Shown: positions 47,303 to 59,097, counted from the first letter of the stretch. The stretch is DNA of 64,000 nucleotides from Bacteroides mediterraneensis (GCF_900128455.1 NZ_LT635783.1:1204919-1268918), one strand, 5' to 3'. The notes: generated from the letters alone by a model not told the origin. Program-made: numbers and translations.

Positions 47303-48593
47303 ACCTTTGTCTTTGCTGGAACTGAATTCACTGGTCAGGAGGAGTATCACCTCCTGCTTGCCGGATGAATATTGGGTGCAGGCGGAACTGAGTGATGTGC
47401 GCGTGAACTATTCCGGGCATTGTTACCTGGAGTTCGTGCAGAAAGATGCCACAGGCAATGCCCTGCTGGCCAAGGCTCGGGGGATTATATGGGCGAACGT
47501 ATTTACCAGATTGCGGGCTTATTTTGAACGGGAAACCGGACAGGTTTTTGTGTCCGGACTGAAAGTGCTGGTCAAAGTCACAGTCGATTTTCATGAACTG
47601 TATGGTTATTCGTTGACGGTAGTCAATATCGACCCTACTTATACGTTGGGCGATATGGTACGTCGGCGGAAGGAAATTTTGCGTCAGCTGGACGAAGAGG
47701 GTATCCTGACACTCAATAAAGAACTGGAACTGCCGCTACTTACCCAGCGGATTGCCGTAATTTCATCGGCTACAGCTGCGGGGTATGGCGATTTCTGCAA
47801 TCAGTTACAGCATAATGCTTTCGGCTTTGTGTTTTATCCTTGTCTTTTTCAGGCGGTCATGCAGGGAGAGCAGGTGGAGCAGTCCATCATTCAGGCCCTC
47901 GACCGTATCAATGCCACGCGCGACCTTTGGGATGTGGTGGTCATCATCCGAGGGGGAGGAGCCACTTCCGACCTTTCCGGCTTCGACACTTACGAGCTGG
48001 CCGCGAACTGTGCCCAGTTCCCGCTTCCCATCATTACCGGAATCGGACATGAACGCGACGATACCGTATTGGACCTGATAGCCCATACCCGTGTGAAGAC
48101 TCCGACGGCTGCCGCCGAGTTCCTGATTAATCACCTACGGCAGACGGCACAGGAATTGGAAGGATACGAAGAAATTATTTATGAGGAAGTTCCCCGCTTG
48201 TTGCAGCAAGAAAAGCAACGGTTGGAAGGTTTTGTCACGCGCATTCCCGGACAGGTGCAGATGCGGTTGCAGCGGGAGACTTTCCGGCAGGAGCGCTTCC
48301 AGAACCGGATAAAGACGGCCTGGCAGTCGCGTTTGCTGAAGGAAAATTACCGTTTGCAACTGATGCCTCGCGTACTTTCTGCCCTGCAGAACCGGGTGCA
48401 GCGCGAAACGCATCGGCTGGAACTGCTGGCGCAACGGGTGTCTTCTGCTTCCCCGGAGGTCTTGTTGAAGAAAGGGTATAGTCTTACCTTGCTGAATGGA
48501 AAAGCAGTGACAGATGCTTCCTTGCTGAAACCGGGAGATGAAGTGGAGACCCGTCTGGCAAAGGGGCGATTCAGAAGTAAAGTAATCAAATGA
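47292..48593 (+). CDS. xseA: Exodeoxyribonuclease VII large subunit
   Basis: 433-residue XseA. N-terminal OB-fold (about 1-105, with VQAELSDVRVNYSGHCYLEF), then the catalytic core with VVIIRGGGATSDLSGFD, ITGIGHERDDTVLDLIAH and RVKTPTAAAEFL, and a long coiled-coil C-terminus (about 280-400) that binds XseB subunits. It degrades single-stranded DNA to oligonucleotides in the cytoplasm. It overlaps the subtilase gene by 11 bases and is followed after 9 bases by xseB. Confidence 0.97.
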   Translation: MENKPLSLLELNSLVRRSITSCLPDEYWVQAELSDVRVNYSGHCYLEFVQKDATGNALLAKARGIIWANVFTRLRAYFERETGQVFVSGLKVLVKVTVDFHELYGYSLTVVNIDPTYTLGDMVRRRKEILRQLDEEGILTLNKELELPLLTQRIAVISSATAAGYGDFCNQLQHNAFGFVFYPCLFQAVMQGEQVEQSIIQALDRINATRDLWDVVVIIRGGGATSDLSGFDTYELAANCAQFPLPIITGIGHERDDTVLDLIAHTRVKTPTAAAEFLINHLRQTAQELEGYEEIIYEEVPRLLQQEKQRLEGFVTRIPGQVQMRLQRETFRQERFQNRIKTAWQSRLLKENYRLQLMPRVLSALQNRVQRETHRLELLAQRVSSASPEVLLKKGYSLTLLNGKAVTDASLLKPGDEVETRLAKGRFRSKVIK

Positions 48594-48602
48594 AACAATG
48601 AT

Positions 48603-48812
48603 ATGGCAGCAAAGAAAGAAACCTACTCAGAGGCCATGAAGCGCCTGGAGGAAATCGTGGCCCGTATTGAAAGTAACGAACTGGACATTGACCAGTTGGG
48701 CGAATACTTGCAGGAGGCCCAGAAACTGATAAAGTTCTGTAAGAACAAGCTGTATAAAGCCGATGCGGAAATCAAGAAGATTTTGGAAGAAGAAAGCGAC
48801 GCACAAGCTTGA
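48603..48812 (+). CDS. xseB: Exodeoxyribonuclease VII small subunit
   Basis: 69-residue XseB, all helical and highly charged: YSEAMKRLEEIVARIESNEL, then DIDQLGEYLQEAQKLIKFCK, as in the family. Several copies bind the XseA coiled coil. Directly downstream of xseA; a perfect terminator follows two bases after the stop. Confidence 0.96.
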   Translation: MAAKKETYSEAMKRLEEIVARIESNELDIDQLGEYLQEAQKLIKFCKNKLYKADAEIKKILEEESDAQA

Positions 48813-48813
48813 G

Positions 48814-48853
48814 CACTAAAAAAGCCAGACCGGGAAGTCTGGCTTTTTTAGTG
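48814..48853. terminator. Perfect 17-bp bidirectional terminator
   Basis: Arms CACTAAAAAAGCCAGAC (48814-48830) and GTCTGGCTTTTTTAGTG (48837-48853) are exact complements with loop CGGGAA. It serves both xseB and the convergent peptidase gene. Confidence 0.93.
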
Positions 48854-48860
48854 GATAGGG

Positions 48861-51022
48861 TTATCGGATAATGGTCATTTCCTTGAGCAAGTGACCGGCA
48901 CCCGCAAACTTGTCGATGATGAACAAGGTATAGCGGATGTCTACGCAAGCGGCTCGTTGCAGCTGAGGATTGTAGGCAATGTCGCCGGTCAAGCCTTCAT
49001 AGTTGCGGTCGAAGCCTGTACCGATGAGTTCTCCTTGGGCGTTGAAGACCGGAGAGCCTGAGTTACCGCCCGTGTTGTCGGTAGCAGTGGCAAAGCAGAC
49101 CGGCATACGTCCGTCGGGCATGGCGTAGGGACCGAAGTCTTTCTTTTCATACAGTTCTTTCAGTTTGGCCGGTACCACAAATTCCGGATTGTGCGGGTCT
49201 TCCTTTTCCATCACCCCTTTCAGGGTCGTGTAATACAGGTATTCTTTTCCGTCGGCCGGTTCGTAGGAACCGATTTTGCCGTAAGTCAGACGCAGGGTCG
49301 AGTTGGCATCCGGATAAATCGGCTGTCCGTGCGCTTTTTTCAGTTGCAGCATACCTGCCACCCAAGTCTTGTGGGCCGCATTGTAGGCATTCGTCTCTTC
49401 CTGCATGGCCTCGCTGGTTGCTTGGTAACCGTCGCGTACGGAAGCGGCGTATTTCACCATCAGGTCGTTCTCCAGTTGGGCTGCATCCGGATGTGCCAGA
49501 AAGGCTTCCAATGCTTCCGGGCTTCTGAAAATGGACCGGGTGAAGCAAGCGTCTACAAAAGCATCCGTATTTCCCTGGAAGTCCTTGTCGATGGTCTGGA
49601 AAATGTCAATCCGTTGTGTGGCCGGAATCAGGCGGGCATACAAGGCAATGAGCTGCTTGGAAACCTTGCGGTCTACCTCCGGATTGTAGTCCTTGTTGAA
49701 GAACTTCTTTCCGGCTTCTCTCAGGTCAGCCACAGCTTCGTCAATGTCTTTCTGTTTCTGGCTTTCCAGTGCGGCTTTCAACATCTCAGTATCAGGCACC
49801 TTGAAGAATTCCGTGCCTAGCATCAGAGCCTCGTAAATAGCTTGCTGGTGATAGACTGCCTCATGACGCTGTGCCACAATCTGCTTGATGGTTTCGTAGG
49901 CTTTCCGGTAGCTGTCGTTCCCGATGGAATCGCCGAAGGCCAGCAGTTGCTGCTGTTCCCGTTTCTTGCGGTCGAGCACCTTCAGGCGTACCAGTCCTTC
50001 GTTCATGCCGATGGCATTCTTCCAGTAATTGGCCGATGACGCATACTTGGCCGCATACTGGATGCGCGTGTGCGCGTCCTTGGCCATTTCTTCGCCCAAC
50101 ACCCGCAAGCGTACGCCGCGGATGGTGTCGCGCATGAAGTTGGTAGTCTGCATACGTTCTTCCACTTCGTCACTGATCATGTAACGCCAGTTACGTCCCG
50201 GAAATCCCATCACGAAAGTGAAGTCACCTTCTTTCACCCCTTTCAGGTTGATGGCGATGTGTTTCTTGACTTTCAAAGGTACGTTGTCCGCACTGTATTC
50301 GGCTGGCTTGCCGTCTTTGCTGGCATAGATACGGAAGATAGAGAAATCCCCGCAGTGGCGTGGCCACATCCAGTTGTCGGTGTCTGCCCCGAATTTCCCG
50401 ATGGAAGAGGGAGGAGCTCCTACCATACGTACGTCCTTGTAGGAGGTCTTGACAAACAGGTAATATTTGTTGGACCCGTAGAACGGTTTCAGCTCCAATG
50501 TGGTAAACGCATCGGTACGGATGTGTTCTTTCTTGGCAAACTTTTCGGCCACTCCCGCCAGGAAAGACGGGGAAAGATAATTCGTTCCGTCCGGATCTTT
50601 GGACTTCTTCAGCTGTTTCTGTACGTATTCCGTTACGTCGAGTATCCGGTCGATGAACGTCACGCTCAGTCCTTCGCAAGGAAGTTCCTGCTCCCGCGTC
50701 ATGGCCCAGAAGCCATCGGTCAGGTAGTCATGTTCCACCGAGCTGTGTTGTTGGATATATCCGTATCCACAGTGATGGTTGGTCAGTACCAGTCCTTCGG
50801 AAGAAATGACCTCTCCGGTACATCCTCCTCCAAAGTGTACTACGGCATCTTTCAGGCTGATATTATCCGGGCTGTACACCTTGTCGATGGCGATATCCAG
50901 TCCCAGGTCCTGCATCACAGCCGCATTCTGCTGTTTCAGGTCGGTCAGCATCCACATTCCCTCGTCCGCATGGGCGGCGAGGGTGAATGTGGCAAATAAA
51001 GTGAGTAAAAACTTATGTTTCA

Positions 51023-51023
<1 letters not shown>
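48861..51023 (-). CDS. dpp11: S46 dipeptidyl peptidase, DPP11 type (Asp/Glu-specific)
   Basis: Periplasmic exopeptidase of 720 residues releasing N-terminal dipeptides. Signal peptide to about residue 19, mature start ADEGMW. Chymotrypsin-like triad residues are His84 in TNHHCGYG and Ser655 in GGNSGSPVF. Residue 673 is Arg (GFDRNYEG), the residue that in characterised S46 enzymes separates acidic-specific DPP11 (Arg) from DPP7 (Gly); even the numbering of Ser655 and Arg673 agrees with the Porphyromonas enzyme. The start ATG overlaps the stop of the upstream DPP7 gene (TAATG), so the two are translated together. Confidence 0.93.
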
Positions 51024-53194
<2,171 letters not shown>

Positions 53195-53221
53195 ATTGTG
53201 ATGATTGTTAATTCAAGAGCA

Positions 53222-53229
53222 CAAAAATA
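53222..53229 (-). promoter_or_regulatory. Candidate -7 box of the dpp7-dpp11 operon
   Basis: Minus-strand TATTTTTG matches TAnnTTTG; 27 bases to the ATG at 53194. No clear -33 box. Confidence 0.45.
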
Positions 53230-53333
53230 GCAAAAAAACGTACATCATTTTCATGTGGCTGAATGAAAAGGTAATAAACCACTATCTTAGTATAAATTTT
53301 GATAATTTATTTCGGCTCATCCTTGAAAGATTA

Positions 53334-53341
53334 TACCTTTG
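53334..53341 (+). promoter_or_regulatory. Candidate -7 box of the DUF4369 lipoprotein gene
   Basis: TACCTTTG matches TAnnTTTG, 24 bases before ATG 53366. Confidence 0.45.
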
Positions 53342-53365
53342 CGCTCAAATTTAAAAGGTTTCAGC

Positions 53366-54061
53366 ATGTATAAACTTTATTTTTTTCTGTTGTGTGCAAT
53401 GCTTTGCACCTCTTGCAGTAAGAAATATAAGATAGAAGGTACTTCATCTGTTTCAATGTTGGACGGCAAGATGCTTTTCATAAAAATCCCGGTGGGTGAT
53501 AGATTGGTCAACATTGACTCGGCTGAAGTGATTCATGGCTTATTCGAGATGCAGGGAAAAGTGGATTCTACGGTACTGGCCTCTTTGTATATGGATGATG
53601 ACTGCATTATGCCCTTGGTGATAGAACCCGGACATATTGCTATACAGATTGACAATGCGGGGATTACGATTAAGGGGACTCCACTGAATGATTGTTTCAA
53701 CGACTTCGTGATGCAGAAAAATTCGCTCGATGATCGTGCTTACGAGGTGGAACATGAAGAAAGCCGTATGATTATGGACGGAAAGGACTTGCAGACCGTT
53801 CATGAGGAAATCCAGAAAAAACGGGACCAGCTGTCGGAGGAGATGAACCAGCTGGCAAAGACTTTCATCCAGGACAATTATGAGAATGTGCTGGGTCCGG
53901 GTGTCTTTCTGATGTTGGGCAACAGTCTGCCTTATCCGTTTTTGACACCGCTTATGCAAGAGATTATAGACGGGGCTCCCGACTCTTTCAAGAATAATTA
54001 CATGATACAAGAGTATGTGTCGGTGGCGCGTGAGAATATGTCGCATGCCCCTCTTCATTAA
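53366..54061 (+). CDS. DUF4369-type lipoprotein without thioredoxin domain
   Basis: 231-residue protein from ATG 53366 (MYKLYFFLLCAMLCTSCSKK); a TTG at 53339 in frame is part of the -7 box. The lipobox is MLCTSC. Residues about 25-125 match the DUF4369 beta-domain (YKIEGTSSVSMLDGKMLFIK, VIEPGHIAIQIDN, TIKGTPLNDCFNDFV), which in Bacteroidetes usually precedes a TlpA/AhpC thioredoxin domain. Here a helical stretch (about 130-175) and a short end replace it, so it has no CXXC redox site. Function unknown; envelope-located. Full open frame, so it is not an obvious truncation by frameshift. Confidence 0.8.
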   Translation: MYKLYFFLLCAMLCTSCSKKYKIEGTSSVSMLDGKMLFIKIPVGDRLVNIDSAEVIHGLFEMQGKVDSTVLASLYMDDDCIMPLVIEPGHIAIQIDNAGITIKGTPLNDCFNDFVMQKNSLDDRAYEVEHEESRMIMDGKDLQTVHEEIQKKRDQLSEEMNQLAKTFIQDNYENVLGPGVFLMLGNSLPYPFLTPLMQEIIDGAPDSFKNNYMIQEYVSVARENMSHAPLH

Positions 54062-54067
54062 AAAAAC

Positions 54068-54108
54068 AATCGGGTAGAAAGAGATTCCCTTGCTACCCGA
54101 TATTTTTT
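54068..54108. terminator. Terminator between lipoprotein and plsC
   Basis: ATCGGGTAG (54068-54076) pairs with CTACCCGAT (54092-54100), 15-base loop, followed by ATTTTTTT. Confidence 0.85.
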
Positions 54109-54119
54109 TCTTCTTTTTC

Positions 54120-54857
54120 TTATTTCTTTCCTTTGTATTTTTCCGGCAGATCCTTTTCAATGGCCTGATAGGACTCTTCCATCAGCAGGGTCAGGTTTTC
54201 CTGTCCTTTTCCCTGTGGGTAAATGGGTTCATGGATGGTCAGTTTCAACGGATGCCAGGAAAGCAGTTTGCCTGTGCGGGGAAGCACGTCGAACGAACCG
54301 CTGATGGTCATGGGTACTACGGGCATCTGCAGCTGGTCGGCAATAAGGAAAGCGCCTTTCTTGAACTCGTTCATGTGTCCCGTGAAAGTTCTTCTTCCTT
54401 CCGGAAATACCACGAGCGAAGTGCCTCCCTGCAAGATTTTCTCAGCCCGTTTGATGGTTTCGTACACTTTTCGCGGACTGGATTTGTCGACGAAGATGAA
54501 TCCGGCCGATTCGCAAGCCTTTCCTACAAAAGGAATGTTGCGCAAACTTTTTTTCATCATCCACTTGAAGTTCCGGCCCAGAAATCCGTAGATGAGGAAA
54601 ATGTCGAAGGCCCCTTGGTGATTGGCCACAAATACGTATGAGGTTTTGTGGTCTATATGCTGATGCCCTTCCACCTTCACCGGGAGCAGAAACAGAAAAC
54701 AAGTAAGTTGCGACCAGATTTTGCCGGGATAGTATCCCCAGAAATGGCCGTTGCCGAGCCAGCATCCCAACATGGTGGTCAGTGCGGTCAGAATGGTTAG
54801 TACAAGAAAAATGGGTAGTCCGATACAGATTTGATAAATGATGTATAAGAATCTCAT
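54120..54857 (-). CDS. plsC: 1-acyl-sn-glycerol-3-phosphate acyltransferase
   Basis: 245-residue membrane acyltransferase that makes phosphatidic acid from lysophosphatidic acid. An N-terminal hydrophobic segment (about 5-30) is followed by the HX4D motif in NHQGAFDIF, FVDKSSPRKVYE, and the glycerophosphate-binding VFPEGRRTFTG; VVPMTISGSFDVLP is block IV. Last gene of the five-gene minus-strand operon starting at 59077, 33 bases after the metallophosphoesterase stop. Confidence 0.93.
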   Translation of the reverse strand: MRFLYIIYQICIGLPIFLVLTILTALTTMLGCWLGNGHFWGYYPGKIWSQLTCFLFLLPVKVEGHQHIDHKTSYVFVANHQGAFDIFLIYGFLGRNFKWMMKKSLRNIPFVGKACESAGFIFVDKSSPRKVYETIKRAEKILQGGTSLVVFPEGRRTFTGHMNEFKKGAFLIADQLQMPVVPMTISGSFDVLPRTGKLLSWHPLKLTIHEPIYPQGKGQENLTLLMEESYQAIEKDLPEKYKGKK

Positions 54858-54890
54858 AATTTGATGTGGTTATTTTGAGGGTTAGTTGAA

Positions 54891-56042
54891 TTATTCTTTC
54901 TTTAAAGTGATGACCGTAATCTCCGGCCAGGCTCCCAACCGCATGGGAAAGAGCACATAGCCCAGTCCGATGTTGACATACAAGCCACGATTGCCTTCCA
55001 GATACAATCCCCGGTGTTCCGGATAGATAAATTTGGATACGGAAAAGCCGAACAGACTGATTTGCATGTCGTGGGTGTGTCCCGACAAGGTCAGCTGTAC
55101 GGATGTGTCCGGAAGCACTTTTCTCCGCCAGTGGGTAGGGTCGTGGCTGAGCAGCACTGTGAACATGCCGTCGGTTCCTTTCAGGGCCTTGGACAAATCT
55201 CCCCGGTCGGGGAAGGGAGGCTTTCCGCTGTTTTCCACTCCCGCCAGGGCAAGTGAGTCCTTACCTTTATATATTATATGCGAATCGTTCAGTAGCATTT
55301 TCCAGCCCATGCGGTTCTCGCGAGCAATCAGACTGTCTACATTGGCCAGACGGGCATGCTCGTTTTCCCATTTCGCGTAGGTGCCGTAATCGTGGTTCCC
55401 TAGCACGGCATACACGCCGTCGGGCGCTTTCAGTTGGGAGAATATCGGCATGAATTCCACCAGCTCGTCGGCCCGGCTGTTGACCAGGTCGCCGGTAAAA
55501 ACGGCCAGGTCAGCTTTTTGTTGGTTGCAGAGGGTAATGGCTTTCCGAAGCGCTTCCCCGTTGCCTTTCCAGCTTCCGGAATGGATGTCCGACAGCTGCA
55601 GGATGCGGTAGCCGTCGAAAGCTTGTGGAAGGTCGGGCGAACAGAAAGTCACCTCTTTCACCTGAAAATATTCCTTGCCTTTGAGGGCACCGAACAGGAT
55701 GTATCCTAAGATGAGTACCGCGGGTACCAGAGAGATGCTGCCGTGAGGCAGGTGGCAGCGGAAAAGTTTCTGGAGCAGTCTCAGCAAGATGCTCGTCAGC
55801 ATGAAGAGGGTCTTCGGAATGGTGACACACAAGGCCACAATCAGGTACGTTCCGAAATACTCATGCAATTGGTCGTGCCCGATAAGGAATACTACCAGAA
55901 TCAAGAGCAGCACGAGGGTCGGCCACCAAAATCTCTGCTTCCATTTTTTATTGTGCCAGTGCGACAGATAGGTCTTGCAGATATACCAGTCGGGCAAGAG
56001 GAACAAGGCCAGAAACAGAAGTGATACTCTTAATAGAATCAT
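54891..56042 (-). CDS. Membrane-anchored metallophosphoesterase (YkuE-like)
   Basis: 383-residue protein with about four N-terminal hydrophobic helices (residues 1-130) followed by a calcineurin-like phosphoesterase domain. Metal ligands lie in LQLSDIHSGSW, VFTGDLVNSR, AVLGNHDYGTY, LLSHDPTHW and TLSGHTHDMQ. All five blocks are intact. Family members act on lipid or nucleotide phosphates such as UDP-diacylglucosamine-type substrates; the substrate here is not known. It is in the operon between the MetH activation domain (20-base gap) and plsC. Confidence 0.9.
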   Translation of the reverse strand: MILLRVSLLFLALFLLPDWYICKTYLSHWHNKKWKQRFWWPTLVLLLILVVFLIGHDQLHEYFGTYLIVALCVTIPKTLFMLTSILLRLLQKLFRCHLPHGSISLVPAVLILGYILFGALKGKEYFQVKEVTFCSPDLPQAFDGYRILQLSDIHSGSWKGNGEALRKAITLCNQQKADLAVFTGDLVNSRADELVEFMPIFSQLKAPDGVYAVLGNHDYGTYAKWENEHARLANVDSLIARENRMGWKMLLNDSHIIYKGKDSLALAGVENSGKPPFPDRGDLSKALKGTDGMFTVLLSHDPTHWRRKVLPDTSVQLTLSGHTHDMQISLFGFSVSKFIYPEHRGLYLEGNRGLYVNIGLGYVLFPMRLGAWPEITVITLKKE

Positions 56043-56062
56043 ATTGGCAGGTTTAAATGGGG

Positions 56063-56968
56063 TTAGGATTGTAAGTTGGCAGCCAGGTATTTGCGTAACA
56101 CGTCGGGCTCCATTTGCCGTCGGGCAGCATAATCCATGAGCTGTTCTTCATCGATTTTTCCCACGGCAAAATAGCGGGAAGCCGGATGCGCGAACATCAG
56201 TCCGCACACCGATGCATGCGGCTGCATCATCCCGTTCTCGGTGAGGCGGATGCCGATGCGTTTCATGTCGATGAGGCGGTCGAGCAGGAAGCTGACTGAA
56301 ATATCCGGCAGGGAGGGATAGCCCACGGCAGGACGGATGCCCTGATAATCTTCGTTCAGAAGCTGCTTCATGGTGAGATGCTCGTCTTTGGCATATCCCC
56401 AAACCTCCTTGCGCACGGTTTCGTGTATCTTTTCGGCAGCTGCTTCTGCCAGGCGTTCTCCCAGCGTCTTGATGAGCAGGGCCTGGTAATCGTCGTGCAG
56501 GAACTCTTCTTCCATGGCCGGGTCGATGGTGGTGGCAAATCCTCCCACCGTATCCTTGATGCCCGATGAAAGCGGGCGCACAAAGTCACTCAGGCAAAGA
56601 AACGGGTCATCGGGTCGTACACGGGTCTGCTGGCGAAGCAAGGGGAACGACGTCCCCTCCAAAATCAGGTTGTCTCCGTCGGCATTGGCCTCCATAAGTC
56701 GGTAGATGGCATACACGCCGTATTTCCCGTCAATGTGGTTGAGCATGCGTACAGCTTCCTTATGCAACTGCACGGCTTCGGCAGCCTTGGCACGGTCGGT
56801 TTCCGGGAAAGAAGCCAGCCAGCCGGCCCGGCAGGCATCACAGCCATGAATGTCGGCAATGGTGGCGAAACGAGGCTGGAATCCCCACGCATGGAAGAAG
56901 TAAATCCAGTTGATGTATTCGGCCAGGTCGTGTATGTCGTAACGGACGGTGGTGATGTCTGTTTTCAT
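56063..56968 (-). CDS. Stand-alone methionine synthase activation domain
   Basis: 301-residue protein matching only the C-terminal S-adenosylmethionine-binding activation domain of cobalamin-dependent methionine synthase (MetH). Landmarks: AEAAAEKIHETVRKEVWGYA, then QGIRPAVGYPSLPD, and MFAHPASRYFAVGKI near the end. Residues 1-100 correspond to the domain's entry part (FFHAWGF). Start at ATG 56968 avoids overlap with pyrC; an upstream in-frame start at 56989 would overlap its stop. The homocysteine, folate and B12 domains are absent, so it should act in trans on a shorter MetH to re-methylate oxidised cobalamin. Context: 10 bases after pyrC. Confidence 0.88.
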   Translation of the reverse strand: MKTDITTVRYDIHDLAEYINWIYFFHAWGFQPRFATIADIHGCDACRAGWLASFPETDRAKAAEAVQLHKEAVRMLNHIDGKYGVYAIYRLMEANADGDNLILEGTSFPLLRQQTRVRPDDPFLCLSDFVRPLSSGIKDTVGGFATTIDPAMEEEFLHDDYQALLIKTLGERLAEAAAEKIHETVRKEVWGYAKDEHLTMKQLLNEDYQGIRPAVGYPSLPDISVSFLLDRLIDMKRIGIRLTENGMMQPHASVCGLMFAHPASRYFAVGKIDEEQLMDYAARRQMEPDVLRKYLAANLQS

Positions 56969-56978
56969 GCGGTTTCTT

Positions 56979-58319
56979 TTATCGTTCAAATTTCAGGGCT
57001 TGTCCGCGGTGAGCCTTGTCTACCTTTCCATTCTCATAAACTACCGCTCCGTTGACAAAGGTTTTCTCTACTTTCCCGTGGAACGTACGTCCTTCCATCG
57101 GGCTCCAGCCACACTTGCTTTCAATGCAGTCGGTAGTGACGGTCCATTCCTTATGAGGATTCAGCAGCACCAGGTCGGCCTGGTATCCCGGTCGGATGAA
57201 ACCTCTCCGGCTGATTTGGAAGAGCTGGGCAGGTGCGTGACACATTTTCTGTACCAGTTGTTCCATCGAAAGCAATCCTTCGTGCACCAGTTCATAGATG
57301 CTCACCAGCGAGAACTGCAGGGTAGGCATGCCGGATACCGCCTTCAGCGCACCGCCTTGTTTCTCCGACAGCAGGTGAGGGGCGTGGTCGGTGGCAATCA
57401 CGTCAATCAGGTTCGTGGTCAGTGCCTTTCTCAGGGCATCGCGGTCGGCTTTCGTCTTGATGCTGGGGTTGCATTTGATGCGGGCTCCCAAGCGGGCATA
57501 GTCCTCGTCGCAGAACATCAGGTGTGACACACAGGCTTCCGCCGTGATTTTCTTTTCAGTCAGCGGACGGTCTTCCAGCAGGCCCAGTTCGCGTGCCGTA
57601 CTGATGTGCAGAATGTGCAGGCGGGCTCCGGTTTCCTTGGCCAAGGCTACGGCCAGTGAGGAAGAACGGTAGCAAGCCTCCTCATCCCTTATCAGCGGGT
57701 GGAAAGAAATGTCGAGGTCCTCTCCATATTCTTGTTTGTAGCGTTCGGTATTCTGACGGATGGTATTCTGGTCCTCACAATGCGTGGCAATCAGCATACC
57801 CGCTTCCGAAAATATCTTTTTCAGTGCCTCCATGCGGTCTACCAGCATGTTGCCCGTACTGGCTCCCATGAAAAGCTTCACGCCGCATACCCGGTTCTTG
57901 TCCAGTTCCTTCAGCAAGTGGGTGTTGTTGTTTGTGGCGCCAAAGTAGAACGAATAGTTCACGATGCATTTGGTGGCGGCATCCTGGAATTTGTTGTCCA
58001 GTGCTTCCAAGGTAGTGGTCTGCGGGTTGCAGTTCGGCATATCCATGAAAGAGGTGACTCCACCTGCCGCAGCCGCAGCCGTTTCGGTGGCCATATCCGC
58101 CTTCTGCGTCAGTCCCGGATCGCGGAAATGTACATGGTCGTCTATCACTCCCGGCAGCAGGAAGCATCCTTGTGCGTCAATCTGTTCGTCACATTCGGCT
58201 GCGGGTTTTCCTTCTCCTTCGATAATCTCCTGGATTTTCTCTCCTTCAATAACCACGGAACCGGCAAACCGGCGTCCTTCGTTTACAATGATTGCATGAT
58301 GTATCCACGTACGTTTCAT
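56979..58319 (-). CDS. pyrC: Dihydroorotase
   Basis: 446-residue amidohydrolase of pyrimidine synthesis that cyclises carbamoyl aspartate to dihydroorotate, from ATG 58319; a TTG at 58334 would overlap the preceding stop. Metal ligands: DDHVHFRDPGL, the Lys region CGVKLFMGAST, TRTHCEDQN-like IATHCEDQNT, LHILHISTA and the catalytic Asp in IATDHAPHL. The family is the long class I type (about 450 residues). Cytoplasmic. It is the second gene of the operon, 11 bases after the mannosyltransferase stop. Confidence 0.95.
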   Translation of the reverse strand: MKRTWIHHAIIVNEGRRFAGSVVIEGEKIQEIIEGEGKPAAECDEQIDAQGCFLLPGVIDDHVHFRDPGLTQKADMATETAAAAAGGVTSFMDMPNCNPQTTTLEALDNKFQDAATKCIVNYSFYFGATNNNTHLLKELDKNRVCGVKLFMGASTGNMLVDRMEALKKIFSEAGMLIATHCEDQNTIRQNTERYKQEYGEDLDISFHPLIRDEEACYRSSSLAVALAKETGARLHILHISTARELGLLEDRPLTEKKITAEACVSHLMFCDEDYARLGARIKCNPSIKTKADRDALRKALTTNLIDVIATDHAPHLLSEKQGGALKAVSGMPTLQFSLVSIYELVHEGLLSMEQLVQKMCHAPAQLFQISRRGFIRPGYQADLVLLNPHKEWTVTTDCIESKCGWSPMEGRTFHGKVEKTFVNGAVVYENGKVDKAHRGQALKFER

Positions 58320-58330
58320 AAACACTTTTT

Positions 58331-59077
58331 TCAATTAGAATTCTTGGGGTATTTTTTGAACCAGCTGTCCCATTTCAGCTGGATGACGCCGAACACGGCC
58401 TCTCCGAAAATGCTGCTGTTCATCTTGGAAGTACCCAGCTCGCGGTTGATGAAGATGACAGGTACTTCGGTGATGTGGAAGCCGCATTTGTAGGCCGTGA
58501 ATTTCATTTCAATCTGGAAGGCATAGCCTTTGAAGCGGATACGGTCCAGATGAATGGTTTCAAGCACTTTGCGGCGGTAGCAGACAAAGCCGGCAGTGGT
58601 GTCGTGAATGGGCAGGCCGGTGATGAACCGCACGTATTTGGAGGCGAAGTACGACATCAGGACTCTTCCCATCGGCCAGTTGACCACATTGACTCCGCTC
58701 ACGTAGCGTGAACCGATGGATACATCGGCCCCGTCGTCGTGGCAGGCCTTGTAGAGCCGGGGCAGGTCGTTGGGGTTATGGCTGAAGTCGGCATCCATCT
58801 CGAACACATAGTCGTATCCGTGTTCGATAGACCATTTGAAGCCGGTGATATAAGCGGTTCCCAGTCCGAGCTTGCCTTTCCGTTCAATCATGAACAGGCG
58901 TTCGGGAAATTCTTTTTGCAGCCGGCGAACGATGTCGGCCGTACCGTCGGGAGAATTGTCTTCGATGACCAGAATGTGGAAACATTTTTCCAGTCCGAAT
59001 ACTGCCCGGATGATATTTTCGATATTTTCCTTCTCATTATAAGTAGGAATTATCACAATACTGTCACTTGTCTGCAT
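58331..59077 (-). CDS. Polyprenol-phosphate mannosyltransferase (Dpm1-like GT2)
   Basis: 248-residue family 2 glycosyltransferase from ATG 59077 (MQTSDSIVIIPTYNEKENIE). The frame is open upstream to 59368 but would then translate the palindrome array, so it is rejected. Marks: VIEDNSPDGTADIV, the DXD-type metal site in FEMDADFSHNPNDL, SIGSRYVSGV and the C-terminal GYAFQIEMKFTAY. No C-terminal transmembrane segments, as in Dpm1 or PpmS catalytic subunits. It would charge a polyprenyl phosphate with mannose for envelope glycans or protein O-glycosylation. It heads the operon with pyrC. Confidence 0.9.
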   Translation of the reverse strand: MQTSDSIVIIPTYNEKENIENIIRAVFGLEKCFHILVIEDNSPDGTADIVRRLQKEFPERLFMIERKGKLGLGTAYITGFKWSIEHGYDYVFEMDADFSHNPNDLPRLYKACHDDGADVSIGSRYVSGVNVVNWPMGRVLMSYFASKYVRFITGLPIHDTTAGFVCYRRKVLETIHLDRIRFKGYAFQIEMKFTAYKCGFHITEVPVIFINRELGTSKMNSSIFGEAVFGVIQLKWDSWFKKYPKNSN

Positions 59078-59097
59078 GGTGTTTTTATTATGTCGTG

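Noticed and set aside
50070..50999. 309-codon frame antisense to DPP11
   Set aside because: It is fully inside a gene with an intact catalytic site and proper start and stop.
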